NCBI RefSeq assembly: GCF_025465995.1 | Contig: NZ_JANLNY010000030.1 | Coordinates: forward strand, 372,001-436,000 | From: Pseudomonas sp. 5P_3.1_Bac2 | GTDB taxonomy: Bacteria; Pseudomonadota; Gammaproteobacteria; Pseudomonadales; Pseudomonadaceae | DNA: 64,000 nt | Direction: 5' to 3' | Part shown: piece by piece, positions 27,484-36,000 of the stretch | Numbering within the stretch: the first letter of the stretch is position 1 | Layout of the letters: each line of letters opens with the position of its first letter | Notes under the pieces: model-generated | The model's input: only the letters and a program-made list of their open reading frames with translations | What the model was told of the DNA's origin: nothing | The model's database searches: none | Made by a program: the position numbers and the translations under genes

Positions 27484-30400
27484 ATGGATTTCAACCTGTC
27501 CGCCTGGGCCCTGCGCAACCGTCAAATCGTTCTGTATCTCATGTTGTTGCTGGCCATCGTCGGGGCCCTGGCTTACACCAAGCTGGGCCAGAGCGAAGAC
27601 CCGCCGTTCACCTTCAAAGCCATGGTGGTGCGCACCAACTGGCCGGGGGCGAGCGCTGAGGAAGTGTCGCGGCAAGTCACCGAACGCATCGAAAAGAAGA
27701 TGATGGAGACCGGCGAGTTCGACAAGATCATCTCCTTCTCCCGTCCTGGTGAGTCGCAGGTGACCTTCCTCGCCGATGACGCCATGCATTCTTCGCAAGT
27801 TCCCGAGCTGTTCTACCAGTTGCGTAAGAAGGTCGGCGATATCCGCTATACCTTGCCCCAGGACATTCAGGGGCCGTTCTTCAACGACGAATTCGGCACC
27901 ACCTTCGGCAATATTTACGCCCTGACCGGCGCCGGCTTCGACTATGCGGTGCTCAAGGATTACGCCGACCGCATCCAGCTGCAATTGCAGCGGGTTAAGG
28001 ATGTGGGCAAGGTCGAGCTGATCGGCCTGCAGGATGAGAAAATCTGGATCGAACTGTCCAACACCAAGCTGGCCACCCTCGGCCTGCCCTTGGCTGCGGT
28101 GCAGCAAGCGCTGCAAGAGCAAAATGCGGTGGCCACGGCCGGCTTCTTTGAAACCACCAGCGAGCGCGTCCAAGTGCGCGTCACCGGGCGTTTCTCCAGT
28201 GTCGAAGAGATCCGTAATTTCCCTATTCGGGTCGGTGATCGCACCTTCCGCATTGCCGATGTGGCGGAGGTGAAGCGCGGCTTCAATGAGCCACCGGCGC
28301 CGCGCATGCGCTTTATGGGCGAGGATGCCATTGGCCTGGCCGTGGCGATGAAGCAGGGCGGCGACATTCTGGTACTGGGCAAGGCCCTGGAAGACGATTT
28401 CGCGCGTATTCAGGAGACCCTACCGGCCGGCATGAGCCTGAGCAAAGTATCGGATCAGCCCAAAGCGGTGAAGGCGGGCGTCGGTGAGTTCGTCCGGGTG
28501 TTGGCTGAGGCCGTGATCATCGTCCTGCTGGTGAGCTTCTTCTCCCTCGGTTTGCGCACCGGGCTGGTGGTGGCGTTGTCGATCCCACTGGTCTTGGCAA
28601 TGACCTTCGCCTCCATGTATTTCTTAGGCATCGGCCTGCACAAAATCTCCCTCGGCGCCCTGGTGTTGGCTTTGGGCCTGTTGGTGGATGACGCGATCAT
28701 CGCCGTGGAGATGATGGCGATCAAAATGGAGCAGGGCCTGGACCGGATCAAAGCCGCCAGTTATGCCTGGACCAGTACCGCCTTCCCCATGCTCACCGGC
28801 ACCCTGATTACGGCGGCGGGCTTTTTGCCGATTGCCACCGCGCAGTCCGGCACTGGCGAATACACCCGTTCGATCTTCCAAGTGGTGGCGCTGGCGCTGT
28901 TGGTGTCGTGGATCGCCGCAGTGATGTTTGTACCCTACCTGGGCGCCAAGTTGCTGCCGGACTTAGCCGCCATTCACGCGGCCAAACACGGCGATGGCCA
29001 CAACCCCTACGGCACGCCGTTCTATCGGCGGGTGCGCGGTGTGGTCGAGTGGTGTGTGCGCCGGCGTAAAACCGTGATCTTCCTGACCCTCGGGTTGTTT
29101 GTCGCCTCGATCCTGTTGTTCCGCTTTGTGCCGCAGCAGTTCTTCCCGGCCTCCGGGCGCATGGAACTGATGGTCGATTTCAAGCTCAGTGAAGGCTCAT
29201 CGCTGGCGGCCACCGAGGTGCAGGCTAAGCGTTTCGAAGAGATGCTTAAAAACCACGAAGGCGTTGAGAGTTATGTGTCCTATGTCGGCACCGGCTCGCC
29301 GCGCTTCTACCTGCCGTTGGATCAACAACTGCCGGCTGCCAGCTTTGCCCAGACCGTGGTGCTGGCCAAGAGCATTGAGGATCGCGAGAAGCTGCGCGAT
29401 TGGCTGATCAAGATGCTGCCGGAGGAGTTCCCCAGCGTGCGGACTCGGGTGGCGCGTCTGGAAAACGGCCCGCCCGTGGGCTATCCGGTGCAGTTCCGCG
29501 TCTCCGGCGAGCATATCGATGAAGCCCGGCGCATTGCCCGCTTAGTCGCCGAGAAAGTGCGCGAGAACCCCCATGTGGTCAACGTGCATCTGGATTGGGA
29601 AGAGCCGAGCAAGGTGGTGCGCCTGAATATCGACCAAGAGCGCGCCCGTGCCTTGGGCGTTAGCACCCAGGACCTGTCGCGCTTTATGCAGAGCACCCTG
29701 ACGGGTTCGCCGGTGAGTTACTACCGCGAAGACAACGAGCTGATCGAGATGCTGTTGCGCGGCACCCCTGCCGAGCGTGAGCAGTTGAGCTTGCTGCCGA
29801 GCCTGTCGGTGCCGACCGATAATGGTCGCAGCGTGCCGTTGTCGCAGATCGCCACCCTCGAATACGGCTTTGAGGAAGGCATCATCTGGCACCGTAACCG
29901 CTTGCCTACCGTGACGGTACGTGCCGATATCTATGGTCAGGAACAACCCGCCACGGTGGTGCAGCAGGTGCTGCCCACTCTGGAAGGCATCCGCGCCGAT
30001 CTGCCGGATGGCTTCCTGCTCGAAGTCGGCGGCACAGTAGAAGACTCCAGCCGTGGTCAGCGTTCGGTTAACGCCGGTATTCCGCTGTTTATCGTGGTGG
30101 TGCTGACGTTGCTGATGCTGCAGCTCAAGAGCCTGTCGCGCTCGGCTATGGTGTTCCTCACGGCGCCATTGGGGCTGATCGGCGTGACCCTGTTCCTCTT
30201 GGTATTCCGCCAGCCCTTCGGTTTTGTCGCCATGCTCGGCACCATTGCGCTGTCGGGGATGATCATGCGCAACTCGGTGATCTTGGTCGATCAGATCGAG
30301 CAGGATATCGAGGCGGGGCTGGACCGTTGGCGCGCCATTATCGAAGCCACCGTGCGGCGTTTCCGGCCCATCGTGCTGACCGCACTGGCGGCGGTGTTGG

Positions 30401-30555
30401 CGATGATTCCGCTGTCGCGCAGTGTGTTCTTCGGGCCGATGGCGGTGGCGATTATGGGCGGGTTGATCGTCGCCACGGCGCTGACCCTCTTGTTCCTGCC
30501 GGCGCTGTATGCCGCTTGGTTCCGGGTTAAGGAAAGCGAGCGCGACCAAGCCTAA
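27484..30555 (+). CDS. mexK: RND multidrug efflux permease, MexK-like
   Basis: 1023 residues, about the length of MexK. Twelve transmembrane helices are expected, with two large periplasmic loops. The proton-relay aspartates lie in helix 4, LLVDDAIIAVEMM (about residues 400-412). The N-terminal AWALRNRQIVLYLMLLLAIVG and the SEDPPFTFKAMVVRT block are characteristic of this drug-efflux subgroup. P. aeruginosa MexJK exports triclosan, erythromycin and tetracycline with OprM or OpmH as outer-membrane partner. No outer-membrane factor gene is present here, so one must be borrowed. A terminator follows the gene. Confidence 0.88.
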   Translation: MDFNLSAWALRNRQIVLYLMLLLAIVGALAYTKLGQSEDPPFTFKAMVVRTNWPGASAEEVSRQVTERIEKKMMETGEFDKIISFSRPGESQVTFLADDAMHSSQVPELFYQLRKKVGDIRYTLPQDIQGPFFNDEFGTTFGNIYALTGAGFDYAVLKDYADRIQLQLQRVKDVGKVELIGLQDEKIWIELSNTKLATLGLPLAAVQQALQEQNAVATAGFFETTSERVQVRVTGRFSSVEEIRNFPIRVGDRTFRIADVAEVKRGFNEPPAPRMRFMGEDAIGLAVAMKQGGDILVLGKALEDDFARIQETLPAGMSLSKVSDQPKAVKAGVGEFVRVLAEAVIIVLLVSFFSLGLRTGLVVALSIPLVLAMTFASMYFLGIGLHKISLGALVLALGLLVDDAIIAVEMMAIKMEQGLDRIKAASYAWTSTAFPMLTGTLITAAGFLPIATAQSGTGEYTRSIFQVVALALLVSWIAAVMFVPYLGAKLLPDLAAIHAAKHGDGHNPYGTPFYRRVRGVVEWCVRRRKTVIFLTLGLFVASILLFRFVPQQFFPASGRMELMVDFKLSEGSSLAATEVQAKRFEEMLKNHEGVESYVSYVGTGSPRFYLPLDQQLPAASFAQTVVLAKSIEDREKLRDWLIKMLPEEFPSVRTRVARLENGPPVGYPVQFRVSGEHIDEARRIARLVAEKVRENPHVVNVHLDWEEPSKVVRLNIDQERARALGVSTQDLSRFMQSTLTGSPVSYYREDNELIEMLLRGTPAEREQLSLLPSLSVPTDNGRSVPLSQIATLEYGFEEGIIWHRNRLPTVTVRADIYGQEQPATVVQQVLPTLEGIRADLPDGFLLEVGGTVEDSSRGQRSVNAGIPLFIVVVLTLLMLQLKSLSRSAMVFLTAPLGLIGVTLFLLVFRQPFGFVAMLGTIALSGMIMRNSVILVDQIEQDIEAGLDRWRAIIEATVRRFRPIVLTALAAVLAMIPLSRSVFFGPMAVAIMGGLIVATALTLLFLPALYAAWFRVKESERDQA

Positions 30556-30572
30556 GCGCAGCTGCAGTAAGT

Positions 30573-30604
30573 AAAAAAGCCAGACCGTGAGGTCTGGCTT
30601 TTTT
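30573..30604. terminator. Bidirectional terminator between efflux and gentisate regulator genes
   Basis: AAAAAAGCCAGACC-GTGA-GGTCTGGCTTTTTT is a perfect 14-bp stem including A/U-tracts on both sides. It overlaps the LysR stop codon (TAA at 30603-30605) and serves both converging transcripts. Confidence 0.93.
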
Positions 30605-31562
30605 ATGTGCTCAATAGCTCCTCTAAAGGCGTGCCAGGTGGTGGTAGCAGGCGTTGCCGGGCCGCACGACGCAAGCATTCGTGTAGCTCCAGCAAGCTGC
30701 TGGCGGGGTCACTTTCGTCCCGCCAGCACATGCCCAGGGCGCCGCTAGCATCCAGGCTAAAGCCACTGTCGACGATCAGGCCGCGCTGGCTGAAGTGCTC
30801 AGCCACACGCTCGGAGGCCACCGAGAGCATGTCGTTACCTTGCAGCAACCACAGGTTGCCGAGCAGCGATGACGACTCGATGCGGTAGTGCAACGGCCGG
30901 GTCCCAGCGGCACTGATGGCCGCGTCCAGGCGCGCGCGAATCGGCGTGCCCTTGGGCCAGACCACCCACTCGTACTCGGCGAGCACCTCCCAGCTCAGTT
31001 CACGGCGCTGCGTCAGCGGATGGCCGGGGCGGCAGATCACGCGCATGGCCTCCTTATACAGCACCTCATGGCGCAGGCTGGGACGCGGGATGTAGTTGTC
31101 CAGGCGGCCGATCACCACGTCTAGCTCGCCTTGCTCCAGGCGTTCGAGCAGGTGATGCATGGTGTCCTCTTGCAGTTCGATACTGGCTTTGGGGTACTTG
31201 GCGAGGAACTGCAGGATCGCCGCTGGCACCAGGTTGGGCGCTGACGCTGGCGAGGCGCCAATGGTCATGCGCAGCGCATGGCCCTGGCTGATCGACTCCA
31301 GTGATTCGTGGGCACGCTTCATCTCGGCGATCACCCGCTGGGCGTGGTGGATCAGCATCTGCCCATGTTCAGTCGGGGTGAGGCCACGGGCATGGCGGGC
31401 AAACAGCGGCGCGCCGATGCCGTCTTCCAGCTCCTTAAGCCATTTGGATAACGCCGGCTGGGCGGTAAAAGTGAGCCGAGCGGTTTCACTGATGCTGCCG
31501 GTTTGTGCCAGTTTGAGCAGCACTTCGAGGTGCTGTACGCGGATACGGCGAGTCCAATCCAT
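30603..31562 (-). CDS. LysR-family regulator of the adjacent gentisate genes
   Basis: 319 residues. The N-terminal winged-helix domain includes VQHLEVLLKLAQTGSISETARL (two fragments) and AQPALSKWLKELEDGIGAPLF, the LysR pattern. The C-terminal substrate-binding domain begins near residue 95 (ALRMTIGASPASAPNLVPAA) and should sense a small aromatic or pathway intermediate. It is divergent from the gentisate 1,2-dioxygenase gene with a dyad in the gap, the usual arrangement for LysR activators. Gentisate or its precursor is the obvious candidate inducer, but that is inference from position. Confidence 0.88.
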   Translation of the reverse strand: MDWTRRIRVQHLEVLLKLAQTGSISETARLTFTAQPALSKWLKELEDGIGAPLFARHARGLTPTEHGQMLIHHAQRVIAEMKRAHESLESISQGHALRMTIGASPASAPNLVPAAILQFLAKYPKASIELQEDTMHHLLERLEQGELDVVIGRLDNYIPRPSLRHEVLYKEAMRVICRPGHPLTQRRELSWEVLAEYEWVVWPKGTPIRARLDAAISAAGTRPLHYRIESSSLLGNLWLLQGNDMLSVASERVAEHFSQRGLIVDSGFSLDASGALGMCWRDESDPASSLLELHECLRRAARQRLLPPPGTPLEELLST

Positions 31563-31568
31563 GGTTTA

Positions 31569-31590
31569 CCTATTCAATTTTCCATATAGG
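31569..31590. promoter_or_regulatory. Candidate LysR operator
   Basis: The inverted repeat CCTAT-N12-ATAGG begins seven bases upstream of the LysR start codon in the divergent gap. Length and AT-rich centre fit LysR recognition sites, and binding here could repress lysR and activate the catabolic genes. Assigned by pattern only. Confidence 0.4.
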
Positions 31591-31679
31591 TGGATCGCAA
31601 AATAGCATTGTTCCGATATTTCTAAGCCGGCCAATAATCGGTCGAAGCCGCGATGGCACCATTCAGTTTGGTGAATCCA

Positions 31680-32720
31680 ATGACCGATAAGAAACAGAAC
31701 CAGCGCGCCGACTTTTATCGACGCCTCGATGAGCAGCATATGTTCCCGTTGTGGCAGCAAATGCATAGTTTGGTTCCGGCACAGCCGGCCGATGCTTGTG
31801 TGCCAGCTATCTGGCGTTACAGCCAAGTACGTGATTACCTCGCCGAGGCGGGTGAAATCATCAGCAGTGAAGAGGCGGTGCGGCGGGTGCTGATCCTGGA
31901 GAACCCAGGCCTAAGCGGTCAATCCTCCATCACTTCAAGCCTCTACGCCGGCCTGCAAATGCTCCTGCCAGGGGAAACCGCACCGAGCCACCGGCACAGC
32001 CAGTCGGCCCTGCGCTTTGTCATGGAAGGCAGCGGTGCGTTCACCGTGGTGGATGGCGAACGCACCACCATGCATCCCGGGGATTTCATCATCACCCCGT
32101 CCTGGGCCTGGCACGACCACGGCAACCCCGAGGCGGAGCAGGGCGGCGAGAAGGTGGTGTGGCTGGATGGGTTGGACATTCCTATTGTGCGCTTCTTTAA
32201 CGCCGGCTTTGCCGAGGTCCATGAGGAACTGGTGCAGCCCATACAGCGCGCCGAAGGCACCAGCCCGGCACGTTTTGGCCACAACCTGATGCCCGTGCGC
32301 CATGAAGTGAATGGCCGCACCTCGCCCATTTTTAACTACCCCTATGCGCGCTCGCGGGAAACCCTCGACATCTTGCTGCGTCAGCAAGCGCTCGACCCTT
32401 ATGAGGGCATCAAGCTCAGTTACCGCAATCCGCTGACTGGCGGTTGGGCGATGCCGACCATTGCCACCTTTATCCAACTGCTGCCTGCCGGCTTTAACGG
32501 CCTGCCTTCGCGCAGCACCGATGCCACGGTGTATTCGGTGGTGGAGGGTGAGGGCGTGGTGCGTATTGGCGAGCGGCAGTTCAGTTTCAGCCCACGCGAC
32601 ATCTTCGTGGTGCCGAGCTGGGCGGCGGTGAGTTTTAGCGTCTCCAGCGAGACGGTGCTGTTTAGTTTTTCTGATCGGCCGGTGCAAGAGGCCTTGGGCC
32701 TGCTGCGTGAAGCCCGTTAA
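31680..32720 (+). CDS. gtdA: Gentisate 1,2-dioxygenase
   Basis: 346 residues from the ATG at 31680; an in-frame ATG at 31653 would add nine residues. It cleaves gentisate (2,5-dihydroxybenzoate) between C1 and C2 to maleylpyruvate with O2 and Fe(II). Two cupin domains are seen. The N-terminal one has the metal site PSHRHSQSALRFVMEGSGAF (His-x-His, about residues 106-108), followed by GDFIITPSWAWHDHG with the third histidine. The second cupin, IGERQFSFSPRDIFVVPSWA, lacks the full metal set, as is usual. It heads an operon with the fumarylpyruvate hydrolase and maleylpyruvate isomerase genes, which fixes the pathway assignment. Confidence 0.93.
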   Translation: MTDKKQNQRADFYRRLDEQHMFPLWQQMHSLVPAQPADACVPAIWRYSQVRDYLAEAGEIISSEEAVRRVLILENPGLSGQSSITSSLYAGLQMLLPGETAPSHRHSQSALRFVMEGSGAFTVVDGERTTMHPGDFIITPSWAWHDHGNPEAEQGGEKVVWLDGLDIPIVRFFNAGFAEVHEELVQPIQRAEGTSPARFGHNLMPVRHEVNGRTSPIFNYPYARSRETLDILLRQQALDPYEGIKLSYRNPLTGGWAMPTIATFIQLLPAGFNGLPSRSTDATVYSVVEGEGVVRIGERQFSFSPRDIFVVPSWAAVSFSVSSETVLFSFSDRPVQEALGLLREAR

Positions 32721-32753
32721 TTATTGACCAGTTAATTATTGAGGAGTCTCGAC

Positions 32754-33452
32754 ATGTCTTATGTAGTAGCGCCACCTGCCATCACCACATTAGCGGTAGC
32801 CGGTCAGGATGGTTTGTTTCCGGTACGCCGGGTTTACTGTGTGGGCCGAAACTACGCGGCCCATGCCCGCGAAATGGGCTTTGATCCGGATCGCGAGCCG
32901 CCGTTTTTCTTCGCTAAACCCGCCGATGCAGTGGTGCCAGTGGCCAGTGGGCAGACCTTAGAGCTGCCGTACCCCAGTGAAACCAGCAACTATCACTATG
33001 AGATCGAGCTGGTGGCGGCCATCGGCAAGGGCGGGCGCAATATCAGCGCCGAGCACGCCCTCGAGCATGTCTGGGGCTATGCCGTGGGCCTGGATATGAC
33101 CCGCCGTGATCTGCAAATCAAAATGCGCGAAATGGGCCGGCCGTGGGAAATCGGCAAGGCCTTTGATCAGTCCGCACCCATTGGCCCACTGCATCGCGCA
33201 GAGGATATTGGCCATCCGCAGCATGCGGCGATCTGGCTGCAAGTTGAGGGCGTGGATCAGCAGCGCAGCGATATCGACCAATTGATCTGGTCGGTGCCAG
33301 AAACCATCGCCTGGTTGTCGCGTTACTTCGAGCTGCAGCCCGGTGATCTGATCATGACCGGTACACCCGAAGGCGTCGGCGCAGTGCGGGCCGGAGAGTT
33401 GCTGACTGGTGGCATCGACGGTCTGGGCCAGCTGTCGGTACGTGTGGTGTAA
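32754..33452 (+). CDS. Fumarylacetoacetate hydrolase-family protein, probable fumarylpyruvate hydrolase
   Basis: 232 residues from the ATG at 32754, preceded by GAGGAG. The FAH fold is shown by VYCVGRNYAAHAREMG, FFFAKPADAVVP, the metal-binding YHYEIELVAAIGKGGRNI and GYAVGLDMTRRDLQ. The C-terminal LQPGDLIMTGTPEGVGAV is conserved. In the gentisate pathway this enzyme splits fumarylpyruvate into fumarate and pyruvate (NagK-like). FAH-family members have varied substrates; the neighbouring dioxygenase and isomerase make fumarylpyruvate, rather than fumarylacetoacetate, the likely one. Confidence 0.88.
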   Translation: MSYVVAPPAITTLAVAGQDGLFPVRRVYCVGRNYAAHAREMGFDPDREPPFFFAKPADAVVPVASGQTLELPYPSETSNYHYEIELVAAIGKGGRNISAEHALEHVWGYAVGLDMTRRDLQIKMREMGRPWEIGKAFDQSAPIGPLHRAEDIGHPQHAAIWLQVEGVDQQRSDIDQLIWSVPETIAWLSRYFELQPGDLIMTGTPEGVGAVRAGELLTGGIDGLGQLSVRVV

Positions 33453-33499
33453 GGCTGCGCCAGGAGCGGCTGTTTAATTGATGGAAAAGGAAGCGACTT

Positions 33500-34141
33500 A
33501 TGCAGTTGTATAGTTTTTGCCACAGCTCGACGTCGCAACGGGTGCGCATCGCCCTGGCCCTTAAGGGCCTGGACTACGACTACTTGCCGGTCAACTTGCG
33601 CGCCGGCGAGCAGCGCAGTGCCGAGCACTTGCAGCGTAATCCGGGGGGCAGCGTGCCGGTGTTAGTCACTGAAGATGGCCAGCAGTTGAGCCAGTCGCTG
33701 GCCATCATCGATTACCTCGATCGGCTCTATCCCAAGCCACAGCTCATCCCCACTGAGCCTTTGGCGCGGGCGCGGGTGTTGGAGGTGGCCAATCTGATCG
33801 GCGCCGATATCCATCCGCTGAACAATCCACGGGTGTTGGCTTACCTGAGCAACACCTTGCAGATCAGCACTGCACAGCGCCAGGCTTGGTATGAACATTG
33901 GGTGCTGATGGGCTTGGGGGCGGTTGAGCAGTTATTGACTCGCCACGGTAGTGGGCCGTACTGCTTCGGCGAGCAGCCTAGTTTGGCCGATTGTTGCGTG
34001 CTGCCCCAAGTGATCAATGCCCAGCGCAACAAGGTCGATCTGACACCCTTTAAGCGGGTGTTGGCGGTCACTCAGTACTGTTCGGAGCAACCGGCGTTCG
34101 CCAGGTCGGCGGCGATATTTCAACCCGATTACGTCGAGTAG
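33500..34141 (+). CDS. maiA: Maleylpyruvate isomerase, zeta-class GST fold
   Basis: 213 residues. The zeta-GST signature SSTSQRVRIALALKGLDYDYLPVNL (two fragments) begins at residue 9. It includes the SSxxxRVRIAL active-site motif, followed by NPGGSVPVLV and the QSLAIIDYLD segment. It converts maleylpyruvate to fumarylpyruvate with glutathione (NagL-like); the same fold serves maleylacetoacetate in tyrosine catabolism, which standard naming reflects. The gap to the hydrolase gene is 47 bases, with a usable AAGGAAG ribosome-binding site. Together the three genes give a complete glutathione-dependent lower gentisate pathway. Confidence 0.9.
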   Translation: MQLYSFCHSSTSQRVRIALALKGLDYDYLPVNLRAGEQRSAEHLQRNPGGSVPVLVTEDGQQLSQSLAIIDYLDRLYPKPQLIPTEPLARARVLEVANLIGADIHPLNNPRVLAYLSNTLQISTAQRQAWYEHWVLMGLGAVEQLLTRHGSGPYCFGEQPSLADCCVLPQVINAQRNKVDLTPFKRVLAVTQYCSEQPAFARSAAIFQPDYVE

Positions 34142-34276
34142 CACTTAAAGCTTATCTCCCCAGATCCGTAGCCGTGAGCCGCAGCACAGCTTGAAGATTT
34201 AGTCCGCCTTGGGCCTAGGCGTCTGAATTAGTCTGAGCAGCCACGCAGTTAAGCATCTACGTCTGGGGAGGCGCTG

Positions 34277-35785
34277 ATGAAGCAGGCTCGGCGGTTAGGG
34301 TTAGGGGCAGTCTTGGTGGCGCTGTGCTTACTCAGCATCAGCGCTCAGGCACAGGCGCTAAAGTGGATCTCCACGCAACTTAGTCAGGCCGAAGAGGCTG
34401 AGGTCGACAGCCTGGTGCTGCCGGTGCCGCTGCCTTGGCAGGGCGACTTCGATGGCATGCGCGAGCGCCGCTTGGTGCGCATCTTGGTGCCCTATAGCAA
34501 AACTTTCTACAGCGTTGATCGCGGCCAGCAGCACGGCATCAGCTACGAGCTGGGTAAGGCCCTGGAAACTTGGCTTAATCAGCAGCAGCCACAGGCGCAG
34601 AAGTCGCTACGCTGGCATGTGATGTTTATCCCGGTGGCGCGCAATGAGCTGTTGCCCAAGCTGCAAAGTGGCGTGGGCGATATTGCCGCCGGCGGCCTGA
34701 CCATCACCGATGGCCGGCTCAGCCAGGTGGACTTCGCCGAGCCCTTTACCAAAGAAGTGCGCGAGGCGCTGATCACCGGGCCCAACAGCCCGGCGCTGCA
34801 AAGCTTGGATGACTTATCCGGGCAAGAGGTGACGGTGCGTGCCTCAAGCAGTTACTACGAACACCTCGTCGCGCTGAATCAGCAGTTTAAGCAGCGCGGC
34901 CTTAAGCCGGTGGAGATCATCGCTGCCGATGAGAATCTGGAGTCCGAAGACCTGCTGGAGATGCTCAACGCCGGACTATTAAACGCCGTGGTGGTGGATC
35001 GTTATATCGCCGAGGTGTGGCAGCCGCTGTACCAAGAGCTGCGTATTCACGATGAGTTTTATCTGCATCAGGGCGCGCACTTCGCGTGGGCGATTCGGCA
35101 CAACAGCCCGCTCCTTAAACAGCAACTGGCGGCTTTTGTCGCCAAGCACAAAGGCGGTACCGCATTCGGCAACAGCCTGTATCGCAAATACGTGAAGAAC
35201 AGCAAGCGCGTGCTCAATGCGGTGTCCCAGGGCGAGCTGAAAAAGTTTAATGAGTTGGTCGGTCTGTTTGAAAAGCACGCCGGCACTTATGAATTCGACT
35301 ATTTGATGCTGATGGCCCAGGGTTTTCAGGAATCACAACTGAACCAGTCGGCGCGTAGTCCGCGCGGTGCGGTGGGGGTGATGCAACTGTTGCCCAGCAC
35401 CGCCGCGGACCCCAGCGTCGGCATTCGTGGCATCGACAGCAGCGCCGACAAGAACATCGAGGCCGGTAGCAAGTACATGCGCGTGTTGGCCGACAAGTAC
35501 CTTAACGAGCCCGAGCTGACCCCGGTCAATCGCACCTTGCTGAGCTTTGCCGCGTACAACGCGGGGCCGGGTAATTTGCGCAAATTCAGGCGATTGGCGG
35601 AGAAGTCCGGGCTGGATAAAAATGTCTGGTTCGGCAATGTTGAGCACGCCGCTGCGCGGGTAGTGGGCCGTGAGACGGTCGACTACGTGGGCAATATTTA
35701 TAAGTACTACGTGGCCTATAAGCTGGCGCAGGACAAAAGCCGCAAGCGCAGCCAGAGCAGCCCGCAAGCGATGGCCAGGCGTTGA
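34277..35785 (+). CDS. MltF-like membrane-bound lytic murein transglycosylase
   Basis: 502 residues. A cleavable signal peptide (about 1-26, ending SISAQAQA) is followed by a periplasmic solute-binding-protein type 3 domain (about 55-300, RRLVRILVPYSKTFYSVDRG). The C-terminal SLT lysozyme-like domain (about 345-480) has the catalytic glutamate in AQGFQESQLNQSARSPRGAV and GVMQLLPSTAAD, LSFAAYNAGPGNLRK as supporting motifs. This two-domain plan is that of MltF, where ligand binding in the SBP domain regulates peptidoglycan cleavage. It is longer and differs at the N-terminus from canonical MltF, so it may be a paralogue. It converges on the small gene at 35789. Confidence 0.87.
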   Translation: MKQARRLGLGAVLVALCLLSISAQAQALKWISTQLSQAEEAEVDSLVLPVPLPWQGDFDGMRERRLVRILVPYSKTFYSVDRGQQHGISYELGKALETWLNQQQPQAQKSLRWHVMFIPVARNELLPKLQSGVGDIAAGGLTITDGRLSQVDFAEPFTKEVREALITGPNSPALQSLDDLSGQEVTVRASSSYYEHLVALNQQFKQRGLKPVEIIAADENLESEDLLEMLNAGLLNAVVVDRYIAEVWQPLYQELRIHDEFYLHQGAHFAWAIRHNSPLLKQQLAAFVAKHKGGTAFGNSLYRKYVKNSKRVLNAVSQGELKKFNELVGLFEKHAGTYEFDYLMLMAQGFQESQLNQSARSPRGAVGVMQLLPSTAADPSVGIRGIDSSADKNIEAGSKYMRVLADKYLNEPELTPVNRTLLSFAAYNAGPGNLRKFRRLAEKSGLDKNVWFGNVEHAAARVVGRETVDYVGNIYKYYVAYKLAQDKSRKRSQSSPQAMARR

Positions 35786-35788
35786 GGG

Positions 35789-35995
35789 TTATTGGCTTAA
35801 ACGCTGTAGTTCGCGGCGGACCATCTGCGCATAGGCGCTGGGTTTGAGCTGGTACAGCTCACGGGCCACCCAGCTTAGCCAACGAGGCCCCAGCTCGGCT
35901 TTGGCCGCCAGCAAACGCTGCGCCTCGGCCTCGGCACGGGCTTGATGGGCTTGATGAAACGCCGCCCGCGAGGGCGGCGTAAGCGAGGCGGACAT
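35789..35995 (-). CDS. Small protein co-transcribed with plsB
   Basis: 68 residues. It starts 5 bases after the plsB stop and has AGGA, located at the plsB 3' end, as ribosome-binding site, so it is probably translated from the plsB message. It is Ala/Arg/Leu-rich and predicted helical (AHQARAEAEAQRLLAAKAEL, then WLSWVARELYQLKPSAYAQM). No signal peptide or membrane segment is seen. I do not recognise the family. Confidence 0.65.
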   Translation of the reverse strand: MSASLTPPSRAAFHQAHQARAEAEAQRLLAAKAELGPRWLSWVARELYQLKPSAYAQMVRRELQRLSQ

Positions 35996-36000
35996 CAGGC

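Noticed and set aside
29542..30678. 378-codon open frame antisense to the RND pump
   Set aside because: Shadow of mexK with His/Arg/Gln-rich low-complexity composition and crossing the terminator.
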